Below the pieces are notes generated by a model. It saw only the letters and a program-made list of their open reading frames with translations, had not been told where the DNA came from and made no database searches. Of a stretch of 64,000 bases of DNA, positions 23,307 to 34,981 are shown one piece after another (the stretch's first letter is position 1; the number at the start of each line of letters is the position of its first letter). The stretch is taken from positions 14,733,255 through 14,797,254 of the forward strand of contig JAJEKV010000011.1 in assembly GCA_021234155.1 (NCBI GenBank). Direction: 5' to 3'. The translations under genes were made by a program, and so were the position numbers. The DNA is from Isoetes taiwanensis. Lineage: Eukaryota > Streptophyta > Lycopodiopsida > Isoetales > Isoetaceae.

Positions 23307-23402
23307 CATGAGCAAGGAAGTTCCATTGAGAAACTTGCTGGCGGCGACGCCACTCGTGGCTGACGCCGCTAGCAAGTTTCTTCCTGGAACTTCCTTCTCA
23401 TG
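23307..23402. ncRNA. MIRNA-like hairpin candidate
   Basis: Left arm 23,307-23,346, loop 23,347-23,363 and right arm 23,364-23,402. The arms pair over about 39 nt with few mismatches, and the stem continues outward through GGGAAA (about 23,298) and TTTCCC (about 23,407). Total length and a compact 17-nt loop are typical of plant MIRNA stem-loops. No known miRNA was recognised in either arm. A small foldback transposon is the alternative. Confidence 0.4.
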
Positions 23403-24395
23403 AAAGTTTCCCCTTCCAATTTGATTCTATTAATGGCTTGAACTTTTCAGAATTATCGTGAAAAAGTATGGCGCTGTATTAATTATTTGAACTCTAAAAT
23501 TAATATGTGTGAAGCTTTTCAGAATTATCGTGATCTATATGAAGCTTTTCAGAATTGCCATGGAGAAAAAAAGAAAGTTTCCCCTTTCAATTTGATTTTA
23601 TTAATGGCTTGAACTTTTCAGAATTGTCATAACCTTTTGTCTAAGTGCAACCTTTTTTTATTTTTTTAGCTTAACCATTGGATTATAACCATTGAATTAT
23701 GAAAGATAAGCAATGAATACATAAAGCTGTAGAAATACATGCGAAAACCCATAGCTAGCTGCCGCCACCGTAAACCGGCGTGACAGCAAGCAGTCCAAAT
23801 CTGAAGCGGGCAAGGTTTGTGTCTGGAATGGAGACGACTGGCCAAAAATCTAGAGAAATAGAGGTGTAGAAGATAAAAAAAACCTAGAGAACAAACTAAG
23901 CATATGCGGGATTGATATGCCTCAGGTGCTAGATTCATCTACCTCCAAACAACAACTACAGCGTCATCCGGAACAAAATCCAAACTGGTCTTGCAGCACA
24001 TCTACTGCTTGGGGAGTTGAACCCCGGTGAAACCAAAATACAGGCTCTGTCCGAGAGCCGCAACCTAAAATAAAAACCAGAGGCATGCAAAACCAAACCA
24101 GACTCCCAACGCATATTGAATCTGCTCCTAAATCCACCGCCATCTCTCGGGAAGAAGATTGGATTCTGTCAAGAAAGGAAGTTCAGACTCTCCAAAAATA
24201 AACCTTAGAAAGCACACTAAACAAAGCATACAATATTGAAAACCCTCCCAACCTTTAAAAAAACAAGCAAAAGATCTTTCGGGGCCGTGGAAGACTCTAA
24301 GATTAAGTTGTGTGAAACTTTTCAGAATTGTCGTGATGTGTGGAAAAAAATAAAGAATTGTAAGAATTGTCATGATGCGTGAAAAAAATAAAAAT

Positions 24396-24467
24396 TCCGT
24401 TGCCGGGACTCGAACCCGGGTCGCGCGGGTGAGAGCCGCGTATCCTAACCAACTAGACTACAACGGA
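24396..24467 (-). tRNA. tRNA-Glu (anticodon CTC)
   Basis: On the minus strand the 72-nt sequence folds into a full cloverleaf. The acceptor stem is TCCGTTG/CAACGGA, the anticodon stem CGCGG/CCGCG with loop CTCTCAC (anticodon CTC), and the T-arm CCGGG TTCGAGT CCCGG. Compared with the usual plant tRNA-Glu, the anticodon stem has changed on both sides and still pairs, which suggests a functional gene. No intron and no encoded CCA, as expected for a nuclear gene. Confidence 0.95.
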
Positions 24468-24619
24468 ATGATGAAAAATTTTGCTCAAGTATTATACTTA
24501 TCTTCAGAAAAAGGAAAATTTCAGAGTTCTGGCCGCATGGCCATTTTGCAACACTATGGCTGTCCTGCGCTCTTGTTTATGGCATTAACAGTGAAGTTAG
24601 GATCAGTTGCAGTTCTTCT

Positions 24620-25861
24620 ATGGTTGTGTCAAGCTCAAAAGAGTCAAATCTTGTTCGCCTACAAGGAGCTGGTGTGCAGAAGCTTCCAATAATTGAATCA
24701 AAATATGCAGACGGATTGAACAGGCCCGACATAGCTTCCATCGCTTACCTCCTGCGACGCTGTGGCAACGCTAAAAATCTTTTCAGAGGTAGGCTAATCC
24801 ACGAGGACATCGTAATAAATGGTTTGCAAGGGAATAGGTTTTTAGAAAACCATCTTATTGAGATGTGTGGCAAATGTGGAGCTCTGCATTAGGCAAGGGC
24901 AGTCTTTGACAATATGCACAGGCCAAATTCTTTCTCATGGAATATTATGATTACAGCTTATACCAGACACAATAAACTGCATGAAGCTCTTCGAATCTTC
25001 CAACAAATGCCGGAGAGAAATGTGGTGGTATCTTGGAACGCTATGATTTCAGCTTATGTTGAACAAGGTCAGTTCTTTGAAGCTCATTGCTTTTTTAAAC
25101 AATTGCCTCATCCAGATGTGGTGTCATGGACTGCAATACTCTGGGTATATGCTAAATTAGCTCAATTTGAGGAAACAAAGAGACATTTTGATGTAATGCC
25201 TGCCCGTAATGTGGTTTCCTGGACGATCATGCTTTGGATTTATGTCCAGCAGGATTACCTGAAAGCTCTTGAATTCTTTCAAGAAATGCTAGAGAGAGAT
25301 ATGTTTTCATGGAATATTATGATGTCTGCATATGCTCAATATGGTTGCTTAGAGCACGCTTTCTATTTTTTTAGGAAAAATGCCACATAGGGATGTTGTT
25401 TCTTGGAATGCCATGATTTCTGTATATGCTCAAGAAGCCAGCTGAAGCTTTTTAGGCACATGTCTGAGCATAGTCTGCCATCATGGAACGTGATCATCAG
25501 TGCATATTCTCAGCATGGATATGGCATTGAAGCACTCCAATTCTACAAAAAAATGCATCTATTTGGCATGATGCCCAATGGGCGTACTTTCAGCAGTATT
25601 ATGGTTGCATGCAGCCATGAGGGACTCATTGATGATGGCTGTCATTGTTTTGTTTCCATGAGTATAGATTATTTCATCTCACCAGTGTTGCAACACTTTA
25701 GCACCATGGTTGATCTTCTTAGCTGTGTAGGATTTCTAGGCATTGCTGAATCACTTATCAATAATATGCCTCTTGAGCCTGATGCAGTATCATGGACAGC
25801 ATTATTATGCTCACACAAACTTTTTGCCAGATGCAGATGCAGGCATGATGTTTGCAATTAG
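24620..25861 (+). pseudogene. Pentatricopeptide repeat (PPR, PLS-type) pseudogene
   Basis: PPR proteins bind organelle RNA, one 35-residue helix pair per base. The frame shows a run of such repeats (motifs SWNIMITAYTRHNKLHEAL, VVSWNAMISAYVEQGQFFEA, DVVSWTAILWVYAKLAQFEE, PSWNVIISAYSQHGYGIEAL) followed by the PLEPDAVSWTALL signature that precedes the E domain. An in-frame TAG at about 24,890 falls in a GALH-ARAVF repeat core, and frame changes occur near 25,375 and 25,435. The E/DYW tail is missing. It is a degenerate copy of a nuclear editing-factor-type gene. Confidence 0.85.
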
Positions 25862-28779
25862 TTACTAGGAGGCCATTATTCAGTACAACGATGGTGCGAG
25901 GAACAAGCAAAGTTCTGAACCTCAGGTTGTTTACCTTCCATTACTAACTACTAAGATTTTTTCATATATTCGCAAGAATTGCTACCTTGGCATAGTTTAC
26001 ACCAACTTGAGCTCCTACAAGATGATTGATCTAGCCATCTGGGGCACATGGGCACGCCTTCTTAGGCATACCTTGCTAGTATAAAACATAGAGACATCTT
26101 CCCGTAGTTTGTAGTTCAATAACGATTTGTAGTTCAATAACTTGTTGGCTGACATAGAGATTTGAATGGCAACATAAAGTCTATTGGAATTTAGTAGTAA
26201 AAGTAGCTTCTCGTGCAGTATAGGCATTTCCCAAGAACACATCTTGTTGAAGAAATGTAGGACCTCAATACCACCAGTCCCACCCACAAATAAAAGAGAG
26301 ACTTTGTAGTATGTTTTGTGCTATGTTCTCAGAATTCACACAGAGCTCTTGGTTCATTGCGCAGGCATAGCTTCTAATATGTGAAGGTCTCCCAAACAAG
26401 AAATAAATCATCGACTGGGCAATATTCTGCATGCTAAATCTAAATTAAGCTATTGCTTTTAGGTGTCTGTGTTACATCAATAACAACTCCTGCTATAAAC
26501 TCAACTCAGACAACCCCCGACACTTGCCAATTTGTCTCATGTTCCTTAAGAGTTGTGATTGGCTCCTTTGGGTGCCACCTCAAATAAATGGCATCAGCCT
26601 CCTATCGTGACTGCCCCTCGGGGCACGGGTCACCCCCCGTTGTGCCGGTGCAACATCGCCATGTGTCATGCCGACCGGGCCCTCTACCGTGGGATGGTGG
26701 CAGGGCTTCACCACGTGTGTGATTAGTTGATGTTTTGTGGATGTCCTCTAACTAGTGTCTGCAGTTGTGCAACAAAGCTTCGCTATGCGTTAGCCCCGTT
26801 GCCAGCTGTCGTGTAACTGGTGTCCATAGTTGTGCAACAGAGCTCCATTATGCGTTAGCCCCCATGCCTGCATGGAAGCATTCAAGGTTGCACAGAGCTT
26901 TGGAAGAGGATGCTATCTTCTTTAGTAACCACAATCTGCCAAGACATTAGGTATCCAACACACCTAGAGGACGCCTAAGCGCGCGAATGTATCTCGACTT
27001 ACAAGAGTTTGCCTCTTAAGTGTGTGAAACATGGCGACCATACCCTACCTGATGTTATTTCTTTTGTGTGTCTTGCACTTTAGATGACTCACGCCTTTCT
27101 GCCAAACCGCTTTTAACTTGCAAAATTCTCATAGTTGTAAGCATGATAGCAATACATCTAGAATAATTACAACCAAGTAGATTTGAAGATGATAGAAGAA
27201 GCATCCCATGGATGATGTAGGCATTATGTAGGCAGCTGAAAACACATTAAGCTAATGTATTTCTTGACATAGGTAGACCTGTAAAATGACATGCTTGACT
27301 AGGTTGTTTGATCGAATGAGAAACTCTAAGGTAAAATCCATTGCTCAGCTTCTGCATCTAATATATTTTAGAACATTTTATAAAGATGAAGAAATTAGAT
27401 ATAGAATTTGAAAGACCACTTTCATAATCAGGTTATGCAACAACCTAGCTACCCAAGCTTACGTAATCTCAATAGTGAAGGTCCATATCTATCTACAAAA
27501 GCGACACTATCATTTAATGCTTGCTACCCCATGCATCCTAATCGCTATACTCATCCTAACCGCGTATTCAAAAACATTAAAAAACAAAAACCACCATTCA
27601 TTCCACAACCATTGAAATGCATAAAAAATGTGGCCCGTACACATGGCGACATATTCCCAGCCCAAGGCAGCATTGCCCTATTCCAAATTCGGCAAAGGAA
27701 GAGAAGATAAGATTAGTTGCAAACGCAGCTCCGCATCGCAAAAGATTATGATGCACAGAAACAGAGAGAAACAAAGAGAACCAAGCAAAGAAGGTTGTGC
27801 AGCTTTGAAAAATATGAAATAAGAAGTACAGAAACACAAGAAAACATGGAGAGGCTTCACTGCAAAACTGACGTCCCAAACTGGACAGATTAGTGCCATA
27901 TCCAAAAACTGCATGACCCATCCTAATCGGATATTTTGGATTTCTAATATTGCAGGGCTCCAACAATCAATCCAGTGATTATGAGTCACGATTTGGGAAA
28001 CCGATTCTTCAACCCTGGCTGCCCAAACCACCAGCTATAAAATCCCAACTAAATCTGTTCACCCAATCTCATCGCACTCAATCTGATCTGATCGTGCCTC
28101 TTCTGTTGGAGCTTCTATGCACTGCAAACTAATGACAAAGGCTGGCTCTCCTTGAGCCGATCCACACCTGCGCCCAACCACATTGCACCAAGCCGTAGGC
28201 CTCGAACAAATTCGGCCAAATTCTGGCAATTCCAATTCTGTTGGTCCTCATATCGCGCCATCAACAACAGACCATAATCCAATCCAATGGCCTATAATGT
28301 TTTGACCCAAAGGAAATCACACAAACGCTCGATTTCATTCGTTGGGAAACCTACTAGCTCCTGACAAAAGGTAGTCTATTGTCTCCAAGGTGTTGATGGA
28401 ATGCTGATTTGAGAAGACTCAGCTTATCATTCTACTAAAACAATGAAGCATGTCAGAAAAATAATAAGCATCTAGGAAATCAAAACATCAAAAATTTTTG
28501 CCAATGCATAGAACAGCATGATCTTGTGGGCAAAGAATCTTCCAATGAGAGATTGGAGCTTATGAAGTTATTTCAGCACAATCATCAAGTGCAAATGAAC
28601 ATCTAGCATTGCCACCATTAGCTCCATGGCCTATAATTATCAGCAATTGGCTCCCAAAATTGACTAGAGCAGCCAGGTATTTAGCGAATCCTCACGCTTA
28701 AAATGCTCTTGATGACATGGCCTCCACCTGTTGTTTGAGCTAAGCAAATTCTCAACCGTGGTTAAAGAAAAATTAGTGG
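25862..28779. other. No recognisable gene
   Basis: About 2.9 kb with only short, featureless frames. A repeated segment (GCAACAAAGCTTCGCTATGCG / GCAACAGAGCTCCATTATGCG) near 26,768 and 26,835 is a short local duplication of about 67 bp. Nothing else could be supported. Confidence 0.5.
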
Positions 28780-29085
28780 CTAATCTCCCGCATTTATTGC
28801 ATGCATTTCGCATGCTTAGGAGGATTCACTTCAATGAATCCTCCCCTCATTAATTGCAGCAATATGAATTCCTCACACGCTTGACTTCCCATGCTTGGGG
28901 AGGATTCGCTTGAGTGAATCCACCCTCATAAATTTAAAATTCTCATACGCTTGAAAAAATCCCCCTCATTAATTGAAGGTTGACTTCTTCGCATGCTTGA
29001 GGGGGGTTCACATGGGTGAATCCTTTCTCATAAAGATGCACTTCCCCCCATCTTGAAAACTACTCTTGAGGGGGATTCATAAAGA
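28780..29085. repeat. GGATTCA...TGAATCC palindrome cluster
   Basis: Four units, spaced roughly 60-100 bp apart, each hold an inverted pair such as GGAGGATTCAC / GTGAATCCTCC, at about 28,829-28,856, 28,900-28,926, 28,998-29,024 and 29,058-29,070 (half only). Units also share GCATGCTT and CCCTCATTAATT. It lies 0.85 kb outside the large Mutator-like element and is a distinct motif from that element's own repeats. Confidence 0.65.
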
Positions 29086-29918
29086 CGCTCCAACATCTTC
29101 TTCCCCTCGTTTAAATGCTCTGTTAGCTTGGTTGAGGAAACTTATTAAGCATAATCAGCACATTTCCTACTGGATCTAGCCCAGTCTACTAGCCACATAC
29201 TCGCACTCCATTCCTACCAGAAGTAACAAGAAAAATTACTATTTTCAGCAAGAATTTTTCTTGCTATTTCTAAACTATAGTGAATTTTCAGTTTTACAGA
29301 TGCAGTTGCAAGGGTTCCTCGAAATTTCCCCAACTAAGTCTGTCAGCATCCGAAAATAGTAAAAAGGTTCGCGTAAGGCATTCACATGAATGTTTTTTTT
29401 GAGGCAGCGGGAGCTCATCACAGCAGGCTTCAACGCGGCTTCAAGCTTGTCCACCACCACGCTGAACCCATTATGTGAATTTGGCTGTTGCATCTAGAGC
29501 ATGGTTGTTCTTGAAATGGCTGCTGCGTTTAGGGTTTTTTGAAGCGGCATTGCAGCTAGAACCAAGCATCACCGAAACCCATGTGAGCATAACCAGCAAA
29601 TAAGCCAGTCTGATTGCAGCGGGGTGGTTGCAGCAGTGGCAAATTCGCATGTCCATGTGAATGCTGCATAAGAGGGCAAGGCTAAAAGCTATGTATAAAA
29701 GACCTTCGGCCTCTACAAATCATTGTCGTAGCCCGGCCTTCGGGAAGTGACTTGAACACAAGGGTAGTTTCTCTTTCTTCTCCCCCTCCGATGCCAATAG
29801 CATAAATGCGCTGCTTACAGACTAGGAGCTGCAAAAGAATGCTTTGAATAAAAAAGAAGCCAAAAGGCTTACCTTGTAATAGTTGGTTCGATAATAAGTG
29901 CAAGAAGAAGCCGAGGGA

Positions 29919-29927
29919 GTTTAAATC
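29919..29927. other. Target-site duplication, left copy
   Basis: GTTTAAATC directly precedes the left terminal inverted repeat and is repeated exactly at 41,026-41,034. A 9-bp duplication is the hallmark of Mutator-superfamily insertion. Confidence 0.95.
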
Positions 29928-29993
29928 GGAACAAAATATTTTTACCCCGGTTATTGTGATTCCTTCGCAAAATATTCCTTGCCGCAGAATCAC
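29928..29993 (+). repeat. Left terminal inverted repeat, 66 bp
   Basis: Matches the reverse complement of 40,960-41,025 at about 59 of 66 positions; four of the seven differences lie in the outermost six bases. Beyond position 66 the two ends diverge. The TIR ends in AGAATCAC, itself a half-site of the subterminal repeat. Confidence 0.95.
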
Positions 29994-30830
29994 CAGGCCG
30001 CAACCCCGTTATCCGTGCCAAAACCGTTTTCCGTGCACCGACAGAGGTCGCTTCGGGGGATATATACCTTCCGGTGGTATCACAGCCGTATTCTCCCTTG
30101 CGACAGAATCTCCCCCGAGTTATTCCACGAGACGGAATCACTACGCAAATGTATTCCTCCGGAAGGTATCACGAAGGACGTGATTATTCCGCCAGACGGA
30201 ATCACAACCATGCTATTACGCGGATGGAATCTCGAAAGTGTCGATTCCGTGAGATGGAATCACAACTTACGATATCCGCCGGTGGAATCCTGGCGTGACT
30301 ATTCCACCGGATGGAATAACGACCACGCGATTCACTCCTGTGGAATCACAAATGTCCAATTCTTCGAGACGGAATCACCACGAATATATTCCGCCAGATA
30401 GAATCACAACATCATGGCTATTCCGCCGGATGGAATCACGACCATGGATTCAGCCCCGTGGAATCACAACTGCGCGATTCTTCGAGATGGAATCACGACG
30501 ACTTCATTCCGCCCGACGGTATCACAACAGCGCTATTCCGTGAGACAGAATCACAGTTTAGTGACTCCGTCGAATTGAATCAATCCGGAACGATTCTGCC
30601 GGATGGAATCAATCCTCCGTGATTTCGCCGGATGGAATCACTCCTCCATGATCCCGCAGGATAGAATCACTCCCCAGGTGATTCCGATACAGGTGATTCC
30701 GACACAGGTGATTCTGCAGGACGACAGGTGGATGCATCCGGTCCGTTCGCGGAAACCGGTTGACGGACATTGTGGCGTCGTGAGTTCGTCTGGCCTGCGG
30801 ACGTAAGTGTGTCGATTCCACCGGACGGAA
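29994..30830. repeat. Left subterminal array of ATTCCG/GGAATCAC quasi-palindromes
   Basis: At least 20 units of the pattern ATTCCGCCGGATGGAATCAC (arms ATTCC and GGAAT round a G/C-rich centre), spaced about 25-45 bp apart. The centre varies while the two half-sites are kept. Such subterminal repeats bind transposase in CACTA and some Mutator elements. The last unit lies directly upstream of the transposase reading frame, so the array may also act as its promoter region. Confidence 0.9.
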
Positions 30831-30898
30831 TCACCTGCGTGAGTTTGGCACTGGAACTCCTCGATCACAGCGACCAGGAGTCCTCAGCGGAGCTTGTC

Positions 30899-33682
30899 AT
30901 GGACCTCGAAGAGAAGATTGAGGAGGCAAGTGCGTGGAACACTTTCCAGTTCCGTCTCTTTGTTGTGGCTAAGCTCTAATTACGCTTCTTGTGGCAGGTG
31001 CAAGCAGAGATTTGGCAAACAAACCCTGCAGAAGGGCATTTTGACCACAGTCGGCTGCCCTGGACGGTTCTAGAGCACCAGGATCCTGATCTGGATGGAG
31101 GAGGCACTCAATTGGTGTGGGTTTCCTATATTCCCACCTCACGAGTCCCGAATTTCATTGCTGGGGAGCAAAAAAATGGGGATGCACCCTGCAACTTCTA
31201 TATAAGAAGCTCTCAAATGAATAAGGGGCTATCAAAACCAGGCAGCCGGACATATCTTTCTCTGAAAAGGTATGCAGTTCTTTAGTTTTGTAGATTACAC
31301 ATGGAAAATAAAGCATGGCTGATTCATCCTCAATGGTGGAAAGCAGGTACTGGTGTAGTTTTGGGCCCCAAGGCAATTCTGGGAACACCCATGTTGTGGA
31401 AGATCGACCTCCTCCTCCAGGGCAAAGGAGGATGAGGGTTCAAAGGGGGGAGAGTGTTAGAAGGGGATGCCAATGTCATTTCACTTTGAGACAACTCTAC
31501 CTTCTTCCGGAAACCACTCAAATTACCTACCACAAATGGGATCATGTGAACCAGCAAGGTCAAATTTGCCACGGTAAAGCTTTAGCTGCTGAGAAAGGGT
31601 TGAGGTATAGGCTGGCTCCGTGGCTCACGGATGAAAAGAGAGAATGGATCAAACAAAAGCTATTGCATTACATTGCACCTAGAATGGTGATGAATATCCA
31701 CCAAGAAAGAGTGAGCTTGAAGAAGGAACTACTTGGTTTGGAGGGGCTTTCGAGAGATGACATGTTAAAGATGCATGAAATCTACAACATTGAAAAGGAA
31801 GTGACCCGAAATGTTTGGAAGTTGCATGAAGATGAAGCTACAAGCACTCATATGTGGGTGCAACAACACCTTGACAGTGTATTCCATTATGAGCAAGGTG
31901 ACATCTTCCAATTGGGGGTTATGACTCCCACGCAAAGAGGAGCCTTGTTGAGATTTGGAAAGGATAGGGCATTGTGTCTTGACTCCACCTACAAGACGAA
32001 CGGGATGAGGTAGGGTTGCACCTCTTGCATTTCAATGCTCATATAAGACTTTAGCTTCCTTGCTAACATTCTTAAGTTGTGTTGCTACTTTACATTAAAG
32101 GTACTACCTCTTCACTATCATTGGATTCGATGAGTACTTCAATGGGATGCCTTTGGCTTGGATTATCACGAACTCCCAGAAGAAAGATGCAATTGCAAGA
32201 TGGCTAGAAGCCATGAAAGTGTGGGTTGAATGCCATGACTCAACCTGGAAGCCCTCATGCTTTATCACCCATTCTTGTGATGCTTAAAATACATGCAATT
32301 AAAAAGGTAACAATGTTTCCACTATGAGCAATTTTAAGTGGTTCATTTTGCACACTCTATGAGCATGTGGCATCTCTCTACACTTCAGGTTTACCCTAGC
32401 GTGCGCTTGAACCTTTGTATCTGGCATGTGAGAAGAGACTGGTTGAAGTGGTTAGTCAATAACGTGAAGAACAAGGAGATAAGGAACCAAATGTTTAAGG
32501 AATTGGGTGAGATCATGTATGGAATCAAGTGTCCCCCAGGTAACAATGACTATGGAGAGGATTACAATGAGGCTGTTAAAGTAGAAGCTTTGAGAAAGTT
32601 GGAAACCCTGAAAGGAAAGTATCCTCAGTATCCCAGATTGGCCTCCTACATGAGTCGTGAGTGGACTCGCAATATATGTGAATGGGTGTTGGCCACAAGA
32701 ATGTTCCCCCATTCAAACCAAGAAACCAATGCTGCAATAGAGGGTTGGCACAAGATACTAAAAGATGCTTTGGGCATCTCCAAATCTGTCTGAAGGGGCG
32801 GGAGGATGGACCGGCTACTACATATGCTTGTCAATGAAGTTGAGGCACATACAACATACTCAAGGTAATTTGCAAAAGATAACGTGTTTTGTATACTTAC
32901 GTGTGCACTAACACACCACGTTGTTTCATTTACAAGCACACAGGGGGATGAAAGAGGCTGGTTTTGTCATAAACACATCACAAGAGAAAATTATAGAATC
33001 GGCTATTCGAGGGGCGAGGCGCATTCGGGATGATGCAGTCACCTTTGTAGACCTCGAAGGAGGCGAGGCATATGTCCAGACTCTTGATCTCAACCGCCAA
33101 CCGTACTTTGTGAGTGGGGCACACAGGAATTGGGCGAGTTGTGATTGCCCATGGGGTGCCAAGGGTAACCTTTGCAAACACCAAGCTAAGGTTATCCAAC
33201 TAATGGACAGTTACAGAGAGCAGGACATCTTGAAGGTTCTAGGTTCCGATTATGGAAATGCAAGTGGTGGCATGGAGCACTTGCGCCCTTGTACACCTGG
33301 GGTCCCCCCTGGAGATTCACTTGAAGAGATAGTTAGTCTAGAGGATGACATTCTCCCTATGAAGAAAGTTGGGTTGACCGTAGAGGAAGCTAGGGCCTCA
33401 CTAGAATCGTGTGTTGCAAGGGTTATGGGACGGGCCTCCAAGGATCCCAGCCTCCTCATAGCCACAGAGGCGATGATGAGACAAGTCGACACCCGTGCTT
33501 GAGAGGATGGATCGAAGAGGATGGACCATACAAACTATATCGCCTTTGTCGATCTTTCTTTGGAAGAGGAGGCATATGGAACGAGCCTTGCAAGGATGAA
33601 GCCATTCTTGGAAATAGGGAAGAGGGGGCCAAAGGACAAGAAACGGAGTTGGAAGGAAGTTGAGATGGAGAGCCTTGCTTAG
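30899..33682 (+). pseudogene. MULE transposase (mudrA-like), broken
   Basis: The transposase would cut and move the element. Probable exons: 30,899-30,925 (GC-AG intron possible), 30,998-31,269, 31,347-32,009, 32,101-32,306, 32,389-32,864 and 32,944-33,682. The N-terminal zinc-binding region contains RRGCQCHF and CHGK. The DDE domain begins LCLDSTYKTNG (first Asp); the second Asp position reads CFITHSCDA, where His replaces it; the Glu region is NAAIEGWHKILK. A SWIM finger CDCPWGAKGNLCKH follows. Stops: TAA twice near 32,284-32,300, TGA near 32,791 and TGA at 33,500, after which 60 coding-like codons continue in frame to 33,682. A one-base frame change lies near 32,290. It is clearly inactive. 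Confidence 0.9.
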
Positions 33683-33718
33683 ATGGTTTGTAATATCTTG
33701 AGTTTTGCACAAATACTA

Positions 33719-34650
33719 TGGTTTTTAATTTGATGAGTTTAGCATATGTACAAAATACTATGAGTATAAATACTCTGTGTACAAGTTCACAATGTATTAA
33801 TACTCTATGTATAAGTACTCTATTTTGTAAAACTACTCGTATAAATACCATTTGTACAAAATACTATAAGTATAAATACTCGGTGTACAAATACACAATG
33901 TATTAATACTCTATGTATAAGTACTGTAATTTGTAAAACTACTCGTATAAATACCATGTGTACAAAATACTATAAGTATAAATACTCGGTGTACAAATAC
34001 ACAATGTGTTAATACTCTATGTATAAGTACTGTAATTTGTAAAACTACTCGTATAAATACCATGTGTACAAAATACTATAAGTATAAATACTCGGTGTAC
34101 AAATACACAATGTATTAATACTCTATGTATAATGTACAAAATACTATAAGTATAAATACTCTGTGTACAAATACACAATGTATTAATACTCTATGTATAA
34201 GTACTCTATTTTGTAAAACTACTCGTATAAATACCATGCGTACAAAATACTATAAGTATAAATACTCGGTGTACAAATACACAATGTATTAATACTCTAT
34301 GTATAAGTACTGTAATTTGTAAAACTACTCGTATAAATACCATGCGTACAAAATACTATAAGTATAAATACTCGGTGTACAAATACACAATGTATTAATA
34401 CTCTATGTATAAGTACTATAATTTGTAAAACTACTCGTATAAATACCATGTGTACAAAATACTATAAGTATAAATACTCGGTGTACAAATACACAATGTA
34501 TTAATACTCTATGTATAAGTACTGTAATTTGTAAAACTACTCGTATAAATACCATGTGTACAAAATACTATAAATATAAATACAATGTGTAGAAATACAC
34601 AATGTATTAATACTCTATGTATAAGAACTCTATTTTGTAAAACTACACGT
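33719..34650. repeat. 106-bp satellite inside the element
   Basis: Eight to nine head-to-tail units, marked by GTACAAAATACTATAAGTAT at 33,854, 33,960, 34,066, 34,134, 34,240, 34,346, 34,452 and 34,558. The period is exactly 106 bp except for one 68-bp deleted unit (34,066-34,134). It begins just after the transposase. Units are very alike, so the array expanded recently. It is itself composed of shorter AATACT/GTATAA sub-repeats. Confidence 0.95.
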
Positions 34651-34688
34651 CCAATGGTTGAAATAAATCCCTAAAGTCGTCAACTGTC

Positions 34689-34718
34689 CGGTGGAATCAC
34701 CAATTGGTGATTCCACCG
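34689..34718. repeat. Perfect 30-bp palindrome
   Basis: The two 15-bp halves are exactly complementary (left half CGGTGGAATCACCAA). The arms contain the same GTGGAATCAC half-site as the element's end arrays. It lies between the satellite and the small two-exon gene, about 265 bp upstream of that gene's start. Two more half-site pairs follow at about 34,832-34,884. Confidence 0.95.
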
Positions 34719-34981
34719 AATGGAAACGCCTCCGCCATCATTGCATGCCGCAGGCAATGATGCTCCTTCAAGTCAGATGTCAAGTCAGTTGTATGCCATT
34801 ATGAAGGACGGCTAACTGACGTACGCAATGTGTGGTGATTCCACTGAACAGAATCAGAGGTGGTGATTCCACCCCACAGAATCAACCTTGGGCATCGGAC
34901 CAGCACCATCCTCTTAGTATTCACTCATAATTCTCTGGAAGACGCTCCGGTGAGGCGCTTCGATCTTCGTCTGTTCCAGTT

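Noticed and set aside
24372-24692. Plus-strand frame over the tRNA
   Set aside because: It crosses the tRNA-Glu gene and adjoining spacer and is only open by chance.
33719-34650. Regular repeat array considered as a CRISPR
   Set aside because: Units are contiguous 106-bp copies without unique spacers, in a plant transposon.
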